A program made the translations under genes and the position numbers. Positions 1-8,388 of a stretch of DNA of 64,000 bases are shown here, in pieces (positions within the stretch are counted from its first letter, which is position 1; each line of letters opens with the position of its first letter). Below the pieces are notes generated by a model, which had not been told where the DNA came from, searched no databases, and saw only the letters and a list, made by a program, of their open reading frames with translations. The stretch comes from Novosphingobium guangzhouense. GTDB taxonomy: Bacteria > Pseudomonadota > Alphaproteobacteria > Sphingomonadales > Sphingomonadaceae. The stretch is from positions 222,741 to 286,740 of the forward strand of contig NZ_LYMM01000029.1 of the NCBI RefSeq assembly GCF_002896965.1, written 5' to 3'.

Positions 1-1203
1 CGCATCGGCAAGAATTCTGCGCATGCCGGCGGCGATTGCATCGCTATCGTAAGGGTCAACCATCAAGGCCGCCTCCCCGGCGACTTCGGGCAGAGATGCG
101 GTATTGGAACAAAGTACCGGCGTGCCCAGCAGCATGGCCTCCAGCGCCGGAAGCCCGAAACCTTCATACAGCGAGGGAAAGATCGCTGCGCGGGCTCCGC
201 GAATGAGGCTGACCAGCACGCTGAACGGGGCGTACGGCAAGCGAATGATGCCTTTGCGTCCGCCCTGCCCCTTTGCATCCAGAACGCCGGACGTCCCTTC
301 GTTGAGGAGTTGAAGCTCTTTCTTTGATTTCCAGGCCTGCGCTCCGACAATCACCAGGGGTATGTCGGCCTTGCTGGCGAGATAGGCCTCGATCATGCGG
401 CCGATGTTCTTCTTCGGCTCGATAGAGCCCCAGAACAGCACATAGTCCTTGTAGCCCACCTCGGCGAAGCCTTCGACCTCGCGCGCGACCTGCTCTTCCG
501 GCTTGTCTTTCAGATGATCCGGGATGCTGACGGACTGATAGGTGTTCGTGATCCGTTCAGGCGCGATACCGGCAATTTCGACCAGATCACGCTTCGAACA
601 TTCGGACACCGTGACGAAGTGGTCTGCAGTGCGATCAAGCTTGCGAATCAGCTTGAGATAGGCCCGCTTGTTGTCCAGCGTCGTGTATGGAAGGCGCAGC
701 GGAACGATATCATGAAGGGTGTAGATGTTCGGCCGGCGGGGAACTTTCAGCGCCAACGGATACGTCCAGTGGGCAAGGTCCGGTTGCTGCGGCAGGTCGA
801 CGCTCGACAAGCCACCCCACGCATGAAAAGCACTTTGAGAGCGCCGAAACAGGTCGGGCGCGTTCCATATGCTGTCGTAGTGTGGAAGTTTAGACACGAA
901 GGCACTCGTCACGACTTTCCCGGACATCGGGATGTCGACGGCCTTGTGCCGCCTTGGCCCCCTGGCGCCGGATGCAATGCGTTGGAGCTTGTCGACCAGG
1001 CCCTTTCCCTCATCCTGATAAGTGTCGAAAAACGATATCTCGCGCAGCAGCTTGTCGCGCGAAGAACTTGATCCGTTGCCATAGAGGACCGACACCTCAT
1101 GGCCCAGATTACCGATCTCAAGACTGAGGTTGCGGGCATAAGTTGCTACCCCTGTGCCCTTTTCCAGCCCGAGATTGTATCCATCGATCAATATACGGGT
1201 CAT
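1..1203 (-). CDS. Glycosyltransferase, GT4/group 1 family (C-terminus cut by window edge)
   Basis: The minus strand is open from ATG 1203 to base 1, 401 codons without a stop, so the C-terminus lies outside the window. The N-terminus reads [20 protein letters not shown], the usual start of a GT-B enzyme with its acceptor-site glycine loop. Further on are a [10 protein letters not shown] segment, a donor-domain start [12 protein letters not shown], and the nucleotide-sugar motif [18 protein letters not shown] near residue 345. It should transfer a sugar from an NDP-sugar to a growing glycan on the cytoplasmic face of the membrane. Its ATG overlaps the stop of the upstream methyltransferase (ATGA), so it is the promoter-distal gene of the capsule/inositol operon seen here. 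The specific sugar cannot be told. Confidence 0.9.
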   Translation of the reverse strand, partial: MTRILIDGYNLGLEKGTGVATYARNLSLEIGNLGHEVSVLYGNGSSSSRDKLLREISFFDTYQDEGKGLVDKLQRIASGARGPRRHKAVDIPMSGKVVTSAFVSKLPHYDSIWNAPDLFRRSQSAFHAWGGLSSVDLPQQPDLAHWTYPLALKVPRRPNIYTLHDIVPLRLPYTTLDNKRAYLKLIRKLDRTADHFVTVSECSKRDLVEIAGIAPERITNTYQSVSIPDHLKDKPEEQVAREVEGFAEVGYKDYVLFWGSIEPKKNIGRMIEAYLASKADIPLVIVGAQAWKSKKELQLLNEGTSGVLDAKGQGGRKGIIRLPYAPFSVLVSLIRGARAAIFPSLYEGFGLPALEAMLLGTPVLCSNTASLPEVAGEAALMVDPYDSDAIAAGMRRILADA

Positions 1204-2069
1204 CTTGGATATCCCGCGCTGCCTGCCTTGCGCACCACAATGCCGAACGAGGTTGTCGTCCATTGCTCGATGCGGAGCTTAAGGTGGTTGTCCAAGGCAT
1301 ACGGCGGCAGATCCACGTGCTTGTCCAAAGGCAGGTCGCCCAGTTCGAAATTGAACAGCACTTCGCACCCGCGCGCCTTCAACCTTTGCCCCAGTTCCAC
1401 GAAATCGCGCTTGCGGAACAGCACGGTGGATGCATTGTCGAGGGTGTCGCGATTGGACGAGCAGTTGAACTCGGTCGTATGAACGGCAAGCCCGCCGGGC
1501 TTGAGCGTATCGACGGAACGTTCCACGAAAGTCAGGCCCGCCGCGATTGAACCAAGGTGCTCGAAGGCACAAGCCGACCAGCAGAAGTCGAACTGTCCGT
1601 CCAGCATCGGATCGATCGCGTTCATGTCCATGAAACGGAAATCGACCAGTCGATCGAACACATCGGGAGGGCATAGCCCGCGTTGGTTGAGGGCCTCCTT
1701 GCCCGCGGCATGCTGCGCCGTATCCACCCACCCCTCGTCCATGGCGCGGTCAGGCTCCAGGTCAGTACCCAGAACTGAAACTCCGCGCGCCGCAAAGAGC
1801 GCAGCAAGCGGCTCACTCCCAACACCGAAGCCCAGGCCACGAAGTCCCGGTGCCAGCATTCCGTAGCGCGCAAGAACCTGCAGGATATAACAGAATTCCC
1901 ACTGCTTGCGGTGAGTACGGGGAACTTCTCCGATCTGCTCACACCAGTAGGCATAGGCCGGATCCTCGAACTGCGCCTGCGTACAGGCTTGCGAAATGGG
2001 GGCCTGAAGGCTGGGCTGTCCCCGACCAATCTGCGCAGAGCGAAAATGTCGTAAAAGGGTATGGATCAC
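1200..2069 (-). CDS. Class I SAM-dependent methyltransferase
   Basis: This 289-residue protein has a Rossmann methyltransferase core: motif I is GLGFGVGSEPLAALF, followed by an acidic strand end (VLGTDLEPD) and a later FDFCWSACAFEHLGS segment typical of motif IV. I chose GTG 2069, which overlaps the KpsT stop as GTGA; an ATG at 2114 would extend 45 bases into kpsT. The stop overlaps the next glycosyltransferase ATG. Position between a capsule ABC ATPase and a glycosyltransferase suggests methylation of a sugar or a chain-terminating group, but the substrate is inference. Confidence 0.85.
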   Translation of the reverse strand: MIHTLLRHFRSAQIGRGQPSLQAPISQACTQAQFEDPAYAYWCEQIGEVPRTHRKQWEFCYILQVLARYGMLAPGLRGLGFGVGSEPLAALFAARGVSVLGTDLEPDRAMDEGWVDTAQHAAGKEALNQRGLCPPDVFDRLVDFRFMDMNAIDPMLDGQFDFCWSACAFEHLGSIAAGLTFVERSVDTLKPGGLAVHTTEFNCSSNRDTLDNASTVLFRKRDFVELGQRLKARGCEVLFNFELGDLPLDKHVDLPPYALDNHLKLRIEQWTTTSFGIVVRKAGSAGYPR

Positions 2070-2764
2070 GCTGTCGGAACCTCGACATTCGGCCAACCCG
2101 GCGGAGGTTTCCACCCGATCAGCTCTTTGAAATCGGCGTAGGCGATTTCAAAATCATCGTAGAGAACAAGCTTGCCACCATGCAGGACAGCGAAGCGGTT
2201 GCAGTTGTCGCGGATGTAGGCTGCGTCGTGGGAGATGATGACCATCGCCCTGTCGCCCCGCTTTCCGAACAATTCATGATTGCATCGCGCGTGGAATCGT
2301 TCGTCCCCCACCGCGCCGACTTCGTCGATCAGGAAGCAGTCGAATTCGATGATCATCGAAATCGCAAAAGCGAGACGGGCGCGCATACCCGACGAGTAGG
2401 TTCGCACCGGTTCGCGCAGATAGGCGCCCAGTTCCGAAAAATCCTCGACGAAGGCCAGATTGCGATGGAAGTCCTGATCGTAGACGCGGCTAATGAAGCG
2501 CACATTGTCCACGCCGGTCAGCATATATTGAAATGCGCCACCAAAGGCGAGCGGCCAGGAAACCGACATAGTGCGTTCTATCCGCCCTGAAGTCGGCCGT
2601 TCCGCTCCGCTGATCAGGCGAACCATCGTTGACTTTCCGGCACCATTCCGGCCAAGCACGCCCAGTCGCTCTCCCATGTGCAGTTCAAAACCCACGCCAT
2701 CGAGCACCAGATTGCTGCCAAATCGCGTGTGATAGACCTTGCGGACATCGGTAAGTCGGATCAT
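2066..2764 (-). CDS. kpsT: Capsule polysaccharide ABC exporter ATPase, KpsT-like
   Basis: This 232-residue ABC ATPase carries Walker A GRNGAGKST, the segment LISGAERPTSGRI that follows it in KpsT/Wzt proteins, an ABC signature around YSSGMRARLAF, Walker B DCFLIDEVGAVGD and a switch histidine (VIISHD). The short length and the GAVGD Walker B variant fit KpsT rather than Wzt with a C-terminal carbohydrate-binding domain. It would energise export of a lipid-linked polysaccharide with the permease encoded immediately upstream, whose stop overlaps this ATG by four bases. Confidence 0.92.
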   Translation of the reverse strand: MIRLTDVRKVYHTRFGSNLVLDGVGFELHMGERLGVLGRNGAGKSTMVRLISGAERPTSGRIERTMSVSWPLAFGGAFQYMLTGVDNVRFISRVYDQDFHRNLAFVEDFSELGAYLREPVRTYSSGMRARLAFAISMIIEFDCFLIDEVGAVGDERFHARCNHELFGKRGDRAMVIISHDAAYIRDNCNRFAVLHGGKLVLYDDFEIAYADFKELIGWKPPPGWPNVEVPTA

Positions 2765-3564
2765 TCCGGCACCACCCTCGCCGCAACCCAGCGCACGATC
2801 ATCAAGGCGACGAAACTCAGCACAAGGCTGAAGGGAATGACGTAGCCCAGATCGTAATGGGCGTGCGCGCGATTGCCGAAGTAGCCTTCGCGAACCATCT
2901 CAACCCCGTGGACCATCGGAATGTAGAGGACGATGTCCTGCGCTGCCTTTGGCAGCGCATCGACCATGAAGGCCGATCCCGACAGCGGAAAGATCAGGTA
3001 CGAAGCCGGATGCCACAGCTTATCAACCAGTTCACTCTCGTGCGACAATGCCCCCAGAGCAATCGCCAGCGCCGAACCGAACCATGCGATCACCAGCCAG
3101 CCGGCAACCACTTTCATGATATCCTGCGGCGGTTCGAGCCAGCCAATACTGATGAACAACAGGCTGAGCGTGGCGAACGATATCGTTGCTCCGCCGAACT
3201 CCAGAATAAGGCGTGCAAGGTATATATCGAGTACTTTGATGTTCCGGTGATACATCAGCGACAGGTTGCTCCAAAGCGCACCGATGCAACGACCGGGCAT
3301 GTTGCGCCACAGCAGGACGCTGGAATAACCCGTAAGCGCGAAAGCAACGATCGGCAGGTCGCTGCCGTGGACCGATTTCGTCGCGGTCCACAGCGCAGTC
3401 ACGCCCAGTGTGAATATCATCGGCTCCACAAACAGCCACAGGAAGCCGATGTTATGCCGCCCGTATCGTGTCAGCATCTCCCGGACGAGCAACGCGCCCA
3501 GAACGCGGCACTGAACCCTGAAACTGCTGTAAAGCGAGGGCTGCTTCTGGAAGGTGCTGGCCAT
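2761..3564 (-). CDS. kpsM: Capsule polysaccharide ABC exporter permease, KpsM-like
   Basis: This 267-residue ABC-2 type membrane protein has about six hydrophobic segments and the KpsM-like stretch LLVREMLTRYGRHNIGFLW near the N-terminus. ATG 3564 is the best start because it sits in TGATG with the stop of the kpsE-like gene; a longer in-frame start at 3615 would run into that gene. It forms the transmembrane channel partner of the KpsT-like ATPase. No outer-membrane Wza/KpsD or KpsC/KpsS genes are visible in this window. Confidence 0.9.
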   Translation of the reverse strand: MASTFQKQPSLYSSFRVQCRVLGALLVREMLTRYGRHNIGFLWLFVEPMIFTLGVTALWTATKSVHGSDLPIVAFALTGYSSVLLWRNMPGRCIGALWSNLSLMYHRNIKVLDIYLARLILEFGGATISFATLSLLFISIGWLEPPQDIMKVVAGWLVIAWFGSALAIALGALSHESELVDKLWHPASYLIFPLSGSAFMVDALPKAAQDIVLYIPMVHGVEMVREGYFGNRAHAHYDLGYVIPFSLVLSFVALMIVRWVAARVVPE

Positions 3565-4751
3565 CAGTCGCGATGCTCGCGGATGCCTACGAGCAGCGTC
3601 GAAAGCACACCCCAAGCCAGCAGGCCAAGGATCAGCGTCGCCAGAATACCACCGATACGACGCGGTTCGATCGCGTAGTCCGGCAGGTTGGGGGCCGCGA
3701 TACGCTCAATGTATGCGCGCTTGCGCCGGGCTTCTCCGCGCGCATCTTCAAGCGATGCCAGCGCGGTTGCAAGCTGTTTGCCGGCAAGCTGCGCGTCGAG
3801 TTCCAGTTCCTGAAAACGCGCCGTTGCGGCAGACAAGGATCGGGCCCCGCCGGCCACACCCGACGTCTGGCTGTCGATTTCCTTCTGAAGCTCGCGAAGC
3901 TGGGTTCGCAGGTACGGAATCTGCGATGCCAGCGGCGTATAGGCTTCCATCTGCTGCAACTGGGTTCTGGTGGAAATCAGCTGATCCTGCAACTTGGAGA
4001 TCATCTGGAGGCGCACTGTTGCCTCTTTCTCCGGATCGATCACCCCCGCACGATTGCGATAATTGGCAAGGTCCACTGCGGCCTGCCTTGCCCGTGCCTG
4101 CGCCCCGCGCACCTCTCGTTCCGCGATGGTCACGGAATCCGTGCGGGCTCGTTCCGACAGCCGGTTCACAAGCGCTTCGGAGCGTTCGAGCAGCCGTTCG
4201 TTGATATCGTGGGCCTGCTTTGCGCTATAGGCGCGCACGGTCAGGCGCATCACCTGCGTCGTCGTCTCATTCTCGATCGCTACCCTGTTGAGGTAGTAGT
4301 CATAGAAATGCTCACGGCTACTGCGGCCAAAGCTGCCGAAGCGATCCAGCCAGAAGATCGAGCCTGCCGTATACGCGCGGGTGAGAAGCCTGTCGTTATC
4401 GGCATCCTGCAACGCGCGGTGCGATTCCAGATATTCCAGAACCGCGTTGCTTTCCTCGGTGCCTGCCGACAGGCCACCACCGCTTAGCACCAACCCCAGC
4501 GGTGAGATGTTGCTCTTGCTCGGGCTGCGCACGACGAAGCGCGATTCTGACACGTAGACGTCGCTCGCAAAGACGCCGAAGTACAGAATTGCTGCCAGCG
4601 TTGGGATCACGACTGCAAGGATGAAGATCGGACCCAGCGCCTTCAGGCGAGCAAGCACGGTGGATGTCATGGTTCTGGAAGACTCGGAAGTGTCGATGCC
4701 GTCAGGCAAGGCAGCGCTTTCGATGGCACCGCGAAAGTTGGGATGATCCAT
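3564..4751 (-). CDS. kpsE: Capsule export inner-membrane protein, KpsE/Wzz-like
   Basis: About 395 residues with one transmembrane helix near residues 40-61 (GPIFILAVVIPTLAAILYF), a large periplasmic region rich in charged coiled coil (roughly residues 190-340) and a second helix near the C-terminus (ILATLILGLLAWGVLSTLL). The motif YVSESRFVVRSPS just after the first helix is typical of the polysaccharide co-polymerase family that links KpsMT to the outer membrane. ATG 4751 leaves a 7-base gap to the upstream gene; TTG 4766 is an in-frame alternative overlapping the upstream stop. Confidence 0.88.
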   Translation of the reverse strand: MDHPNFRGAIESAALPDGIDTSESSRTMTSTVLARLKALGPIFILAVVIPTLAAILYFGVFASDVYVSESRFVVRSPSKSNISPLGLVLSGGGLSAGTEESNAVLEYLESHRALQDADNDRLLTRAYTAGSIFWLDRFGSFGRSSREHFYDYYLNRVAIENETTTQVMRLTVRAYSAKQAHDINERLLERSEALVNRLSERARTDSVTIAEREVRGAQARARQAAVDLANYRNRAGVIDPEKEATVRLQMISKLQDQLISTRTQLQQMEAYTPLASQIPYLRTQLRELQKEIDSQTSGVAGGARSLSAATARFQELELDAQLAGKQLATALASLEDARGEARRKRAYIERIAAPNLPDYAIEPRRIGGILATLILGLLAWGVLSTLLVGIREHRD

Positions 4752-4758
4752 CGATGGG

Positions 4759-6000
4759 CTACTCAATGCTCAGGAATGGAAGGTTCGCGGACATCGGCAG
4801 CCTATCGGAGTGGTTTGCACGCTCAGGCAGAGGATGCTTGCGTTCGCTCAATGTCGGCAGCCAGTCTTCGATCTTGAAGAAATGGTCGTTCCACGAGGTC
4901 GGCCGAAATTGCCTTGCGCGATCAAGCTGACGGATGTGTTCCGGATGCTCAGGGCCGAAATGCTCGATCAGGGCCTCCCATGCGGCCTCGTCGGATGGCG
5001 GAAGGAGGGTTGGAATGCCCTGCCCGATTTCCCGAAAACACGGCAGATCGGTTGCAATTACCGGCGTGCCAAGCTGTATCGCTTCAACCATCGGCAAACC
5101 GAAACCTTCACACAGCGTCGGCATGAGCAAGGCTCTCGCACCCTTTACAAGCCTTCCCATCTCTTCATCGCCACACCGGTCGAGCACGGTGACGTGGCCA
5201 TGTAACTGCGGGCTCGAAATCAGCATGTCTCGCAGGCGCTGCGAGCCGACGCCCCACTGCCCCACGATCAGCAGTCGTGGGCTTTGCGCCCCATTCCGCT
5301 CAATCAGCCGCCGCCAGATGTTCACCAAAAGCGCATGATTTTTGCGACTTTCGATAGTGCCTACGCAAAGAAAGTAAGGCCTGCCTTCGGTGCTGGCACG
5401 CGGCTTCGGGTACATTCGTTCGCCCGCCAGGGAGGCGACGACCATGGGCGGCACCGGCAACGCATTTTTTTGTGCAAACGCTTCGAGATCGTCGGCAACC
5501 GCGCCGGTGCTAACAATAACTCCGCACGCATTGCGCAACGCGCCGATGACGCGCCCTGTGTGCCGACGAACCGCGTGCTCACGGCAATGATGAGCGTGGG
5601 TTATGGGGATCAGGTCATGGACCATGTAGACCGGCCGCAGATCTGCACCACGGACCCACTTGGCATGACTTTTCAGATCGAAATCCGTGTGGCCGACATT
5701 CAGATAGATGCCGCCATGACAAAGCCTGGGCAGCCCCGGTTTCAGAAGGCTGCGTAACGCAAGAAAAGCCAGTCTGCCGCGAGAACCTTCGCCCTCGTCA
5801 CCCAGAAGCTGGAAGAGCGCATCTGAGTTGCGTCGGTCCAAAACCCGGACAATCCCCCTATGTTGGATTACTGCGTATGCTCGCGCCGCAAAACGGCGCA
5901 AGTATGCATAGCAAACCCGATCGATCCCCGTCGGCAAGCGGCGCGTCCAACTGCGAGCAACAAGACGCGTAACATCAAGCAGGATGGCGGACTCGCTCAC
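4759..6000 (-). CDS. Glycosyltransferase family 4 protein
   Basis: A 413-residue GT-B glycosyltransferase. The N-terminal part has an acceptor-domain start (ILLDVTRLVARSWTRRLPTG), the middle has VHDLIPITH, and the donor domain begins at FLCVGTIESRKNH with the E-x7-E motif EGFGLPMVEAIQLGTPVIATD. It lies between the cytidylyltransferase gene (9-base gap) and kpsE (overlap or 7-base gap), in the same operon. Which residue it adds cannot be deduced; given its neighbours, an inositol-containing or capsule acceptor is possible. Confidence 0.9.
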   Translation of the reverse strand: MSESAILLDVTRLVARSWTRRLPTGIDRVCYAYLRRFAARAYAVIQHRGIVRVLDRRNSDALFQLLGDEGEGSRGRLAFLALRSLLKPGLPRLCHGGIYLNVGHTDFDLKSHAKWVRGADLRPVYMVHDLIPITHAHHCREHAVRRHTGRVIGALRNACGVIVSTGAVADDLEAFAQKNALPVPPMVVASLAGERMYPKPRASTEGRPYFLCVGTIESRKNHALLVNIWRRLIERNGAQSPRLLIVGQWGVGSQRLRDMLISSPQLHGHVTVLDRCGDEEMGRLVKGARALLMPTLCEGFGLPMVEAIQLGTPVIATDLPCFREIGQGIPTLLPPSDEAAWEALIEHFGPEHPEHIRQLDRARQFRPTSWNDHFFKIEDWLPTLSERKHPLPERANHSDRLPMSANLPFLSIE

Positions 6001-6009
6001 GTGCCAGCC

Positions 6010-6858
6010 TTACATGAACTGCGATGCAGGGGCGCCGACCAGCAGGTCACGGAAGCCTGCGCGCCCATGCACGGGCCGATAGACTTCGGGCAATTCCGTC
6101 TCGACCATAGCCTCTGCCAGCCTATGCATTTGGGCATCGTCGACATCGATCCACCAGGCATCACCGATATCCATGGTTTGTGCACGGCCTCTATCAGCGA
6201 GCCACTGCATGCCGTCTGACAACGTGCCCGGAAGCCCTGAAGAGATCGCTTCGGAAATTGCAGCCGCCAGTTCACGAGTAGCCAAAAATGCGCCGCAGTC
6301 GACCGCGTCGAAATCGGTCAAGGACTTCCCGATGGCACGGATGCGCCCCGACCGCGAAGTGCGAACCCATGTCGCATCATCGGGATCCACCAACGGACTG
6401 TCTACGCGCCGGTCGATAGCCAGCGTCACACCGCGAGACGCCCCTCCCTGCCGGACCAACTCCGTCAGGATTGGGCGGGAAAAGATGTGGTCAGCCATCA
6501 TTAAAAGATAGTCCGCTTCTATTGCCTCGGCCCCTGCCAGGACTGACCAGCCGTTCGGCCTGGACCAGTCCGCCACCCGCCGCGCCTCCACTGTTACGCT
6601 GCACTTTTGCGCCAGAGCGGGCAGCACGGCCTCTACCTGCTCGGCCTCATGGCCGGTTACGACCACAACCCGCTCCACACCGGCCGCGATGGCCTGCCGA
6701 ATACCGAGTTCCAGCAACGTAATACCTGCAATCGACGTCAACGGCTTGGACGTGCCGAGCGAACGCAACCTGCTTCCATAACCCGCAGCAAGGATCAGCG
6801 CCTCGTGCGGTGCTCTGGCAGCGGAAGGCGTCCCCCCGGCGGACACCGGGTTTGTCAC
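6010..6858 (-). CDS. Sugar/polyol-phosphate nucleotidyltransferase, probable CTP:inositol-1-phosphate cytidylyltransferase
   Basis: This 282-residue protein has an N-terminal nucleotidyltransferase signature LAAGYGSRLR followed by TSKPLTSIAG, a metal-site strand LLMMADHIF near residue 120 and an end-of-domain WWIDVDD. The family includes the cytidylyltransferase half of archaeal and thermophile di-myo-inositol-phosphate enzymes, and LicC-type choline-phosphate cytidylyltransferases. The gene starts with GTG 6858, which overlaps the stop of the inositol-phosphate synthase gene as GTGA. That coupling is the reason for preferring inositol phosphate as substrate, giving CDP-inositol. The substrate is inference; the fold is seen. 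Confidence 0.8.
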   Translation of the reverse strand: MTNPVSAGGTPSAARAPHEALILAAGYGSRLRSLGTSKPLTSIAGITLLELGIRQAIAAGVERVVVVTGHEAEQVEAVLPALAQKCSVTVEARRVADWSRPNGWSVLAGAEAIEADYLLMMADHIFSRPILTELVRQGGASRGVTLAIDRRVDSPLVDPDDATWVRTSRSGRIRAIGKSLTDFDAVDCGAFLATRELAAAISEAISSGLPGTLSDGMQWLADRGRAQTMDIGDAWWIDVDDAQMHRLAEAMVETELPEVYRPVHGRAGFRDLLVGAPASQFM

Positions 6859-7955
6859 CCGGCAACCCGCAAGGCATCCGCCAGATAGCTATCAAGCATC
6901 CGCATCGCGGTTTCGTCCGGGAACTGCTTGGGCGGATGCTTGCAGAAGTAGGCCGATGGCGCTGTGAGCGCACCGCATTCGCCACGCTCCAGCGCCACCT
7001 TGGCGCAGCGGATCGCATCCATGACGCATGCAGCCGCATTCGGACTGTCCTCTACCGAAAGACGAAGCTCCAGATTGACCGGAACATCACCCCATTGCGA
7101 CCCTTCGATCCGCAGGAAGCAGATCTTGTTGTCTTTTTGCCAGGGCACATATTCCGAGGGACCGATAAGAATGTTCTCATCTTCAAGCCGCTGAGCCAGC
7201 GCAGCCTGCACGGCCTCTGTCTTGGATTCCTTCTTGCTGGACAGCCGCTGACGGTCGAGCATGTTCATGAAGTCTGTGTTGCCGCCCGTGTTCAACTGGT
7301 ACGTTCGCTCGGTCGTTACACCGCGCACCGTGAAGAGGCTGGACAGCGCACGATGAACGATCGTGGCACCCACTTGCGCCTTGATATCGTCACCCACGAT
7401 AGGCAGGCGCTTTTCCCTGAACCGCGCTTCCCAAATCGGATCGCTGGCGATGAATACGGGTATGCAGTTCACCACTGCAACGCCGGCTTCCAAAGCGCAT
7501 TCCATGTAGAATTCAGTCGCCTTCTGGGAGCCAACCGGAAGGAAGTTGACCAGTATATCCGCCTGCGTGGCAATAAGCGCGTCAACAATCTGGGCCTTGG
7601 TTGCTTCCGGTTCCTCCGAAACGATGAATCCGCGCTCACCGGCGGTGACCATGTGGTCGGCGACCCCATCCAGTACCACGCCCTTGATCACTTTTGCGCC
7701 AGTGCTCGGCACATCCGCGCAGAATACTTTCGTGTTGTTCGGAGCGGCGAAGATTGCCTCCGCTATGTCCAGACCAACCTTGCGCGCATCGACGTCGACA
7801 CCCAGGACGAATTCGACATCTCCGGCGCCGTACCCTCCGATGCGTTCATGGATAAGTCCGCGACCAGACCCGGTCCTGCCATAGTGCGCGACCCCCTGGA
7901 CCAGCGAACTGGCGCAGTTACCCAGACCGATGATCGCAACCCTGATAGATGGCAT
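6855..7955 (-). CDS. ino1: myo-inositol-1-phosphate synthase
   Basis: 366 residues from ATG 7955. The protein starts MPSIRVAIIGLGNCASSLVQ, the NAD-binding start of the compact actinobacterial/archaeal-type synthase, and contains the family stretches NFLPVGSQKATEFY, NCIPVFIAS, GDDIKAQVGATIVHR and NTGGNTDFMNM. It converts glucose 6-phosphate to inositol 1-phosphate through an NAD-dependent oxidation, aldol cyclisation and reduction. An in-frame start at 8036 would add an unconserved 27-residue extension. It is the first visible gene of the capsule operon and is translationally coupled to the cytidylyltransferase, which strongly suggests that inositol phosphate feeds the product. Confidence 0.95.
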   Translation of the reverse strand: MPSIRVAIIGLGNCASSLVQGVAHYGRTGSGRGLIHERIGGYGAGDVEFVLGVDVDARKVGLDIAEAIFAAPNNTKVFCADVPSTGAKVIKGVVLDGVADHMVTAGERGFIVSEEPEATKAQIVDALIATQADILVNFLPVGSQKATEFYMECALEAGVAVVNCIPVFIASDPIWEARFREKRLPIVGDDIKAQVGATIVHRALSSLFTVRGVTTERTYQLNTGGNTDFMNMLDRQRLSSKKESKTEAVQAALAQRLEDENILIGPSEYVPWQKDNKICFLRIEGSQWGDVPVNLELRLSVEDSPNAAACVMDAIRCAKVALERGECGALTAPSAYFCKHPPKQFPDETAMRMLDSYLADALRVAG

Positions 7956-8154
7956 TGCTACTTCGTCTCCAAAAACTGATTCAGAATCTTCGGCGATTGC
8001 TTCGAAATTACTCAAAAGTGCCGCCATCAAGCGCATCCAAGTAGAAAATACGCCTGAAATACATCATTAGCCTACCCTGCCGCCCCCACGAGGGGTCGAT
8101 CGAATTTCGATGCAATCATTCGAGGCAAGGTTCACTCCTGCACTAATGAAATCA

Positions 8155-8187
8155 AATATATATTTATTGATACAATCAGATTTTCAA
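8155..8187 (-). promoter_or_regulatory. Candidate promoter of the inositol/capsule operon in an AT-rich gap
   Basis: The 433 bp between ino1 (7955) and the divergent glycosyltransferase (8389) contain no convincing gene and are far more AT-rich than the rest, especially 8143-8205. On the minus strand a TTGAAA (8187-8182) is followed after 17 bases by AATATA (8164-8159). This resembles a sigma-70 promoter and would give a leader of about 200 bases before ino1. A 13-base palindrome ATCGAATTTCGAT lies in that leader at 8099-8111. The assignment is by eye only. Confidence 0.3.
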
Positions 8188-8388
8188 TAAGCATAAATAC
8201 ATAGCGACACATCTCGCAAACGCCTGCAAAGCGAATTCGATCTCATGATATTTTCGTAATGACTTGCACCGAACATCGCTCGATGCTTACTGCAGAGACG
8301 GAACGGATTGATCGCAGCCTTGAAAATTATTTGCGGCCACCGCATCGCGGATGCTCCGCCGCCATGCGATCGAGATAATGGGGCTCAA

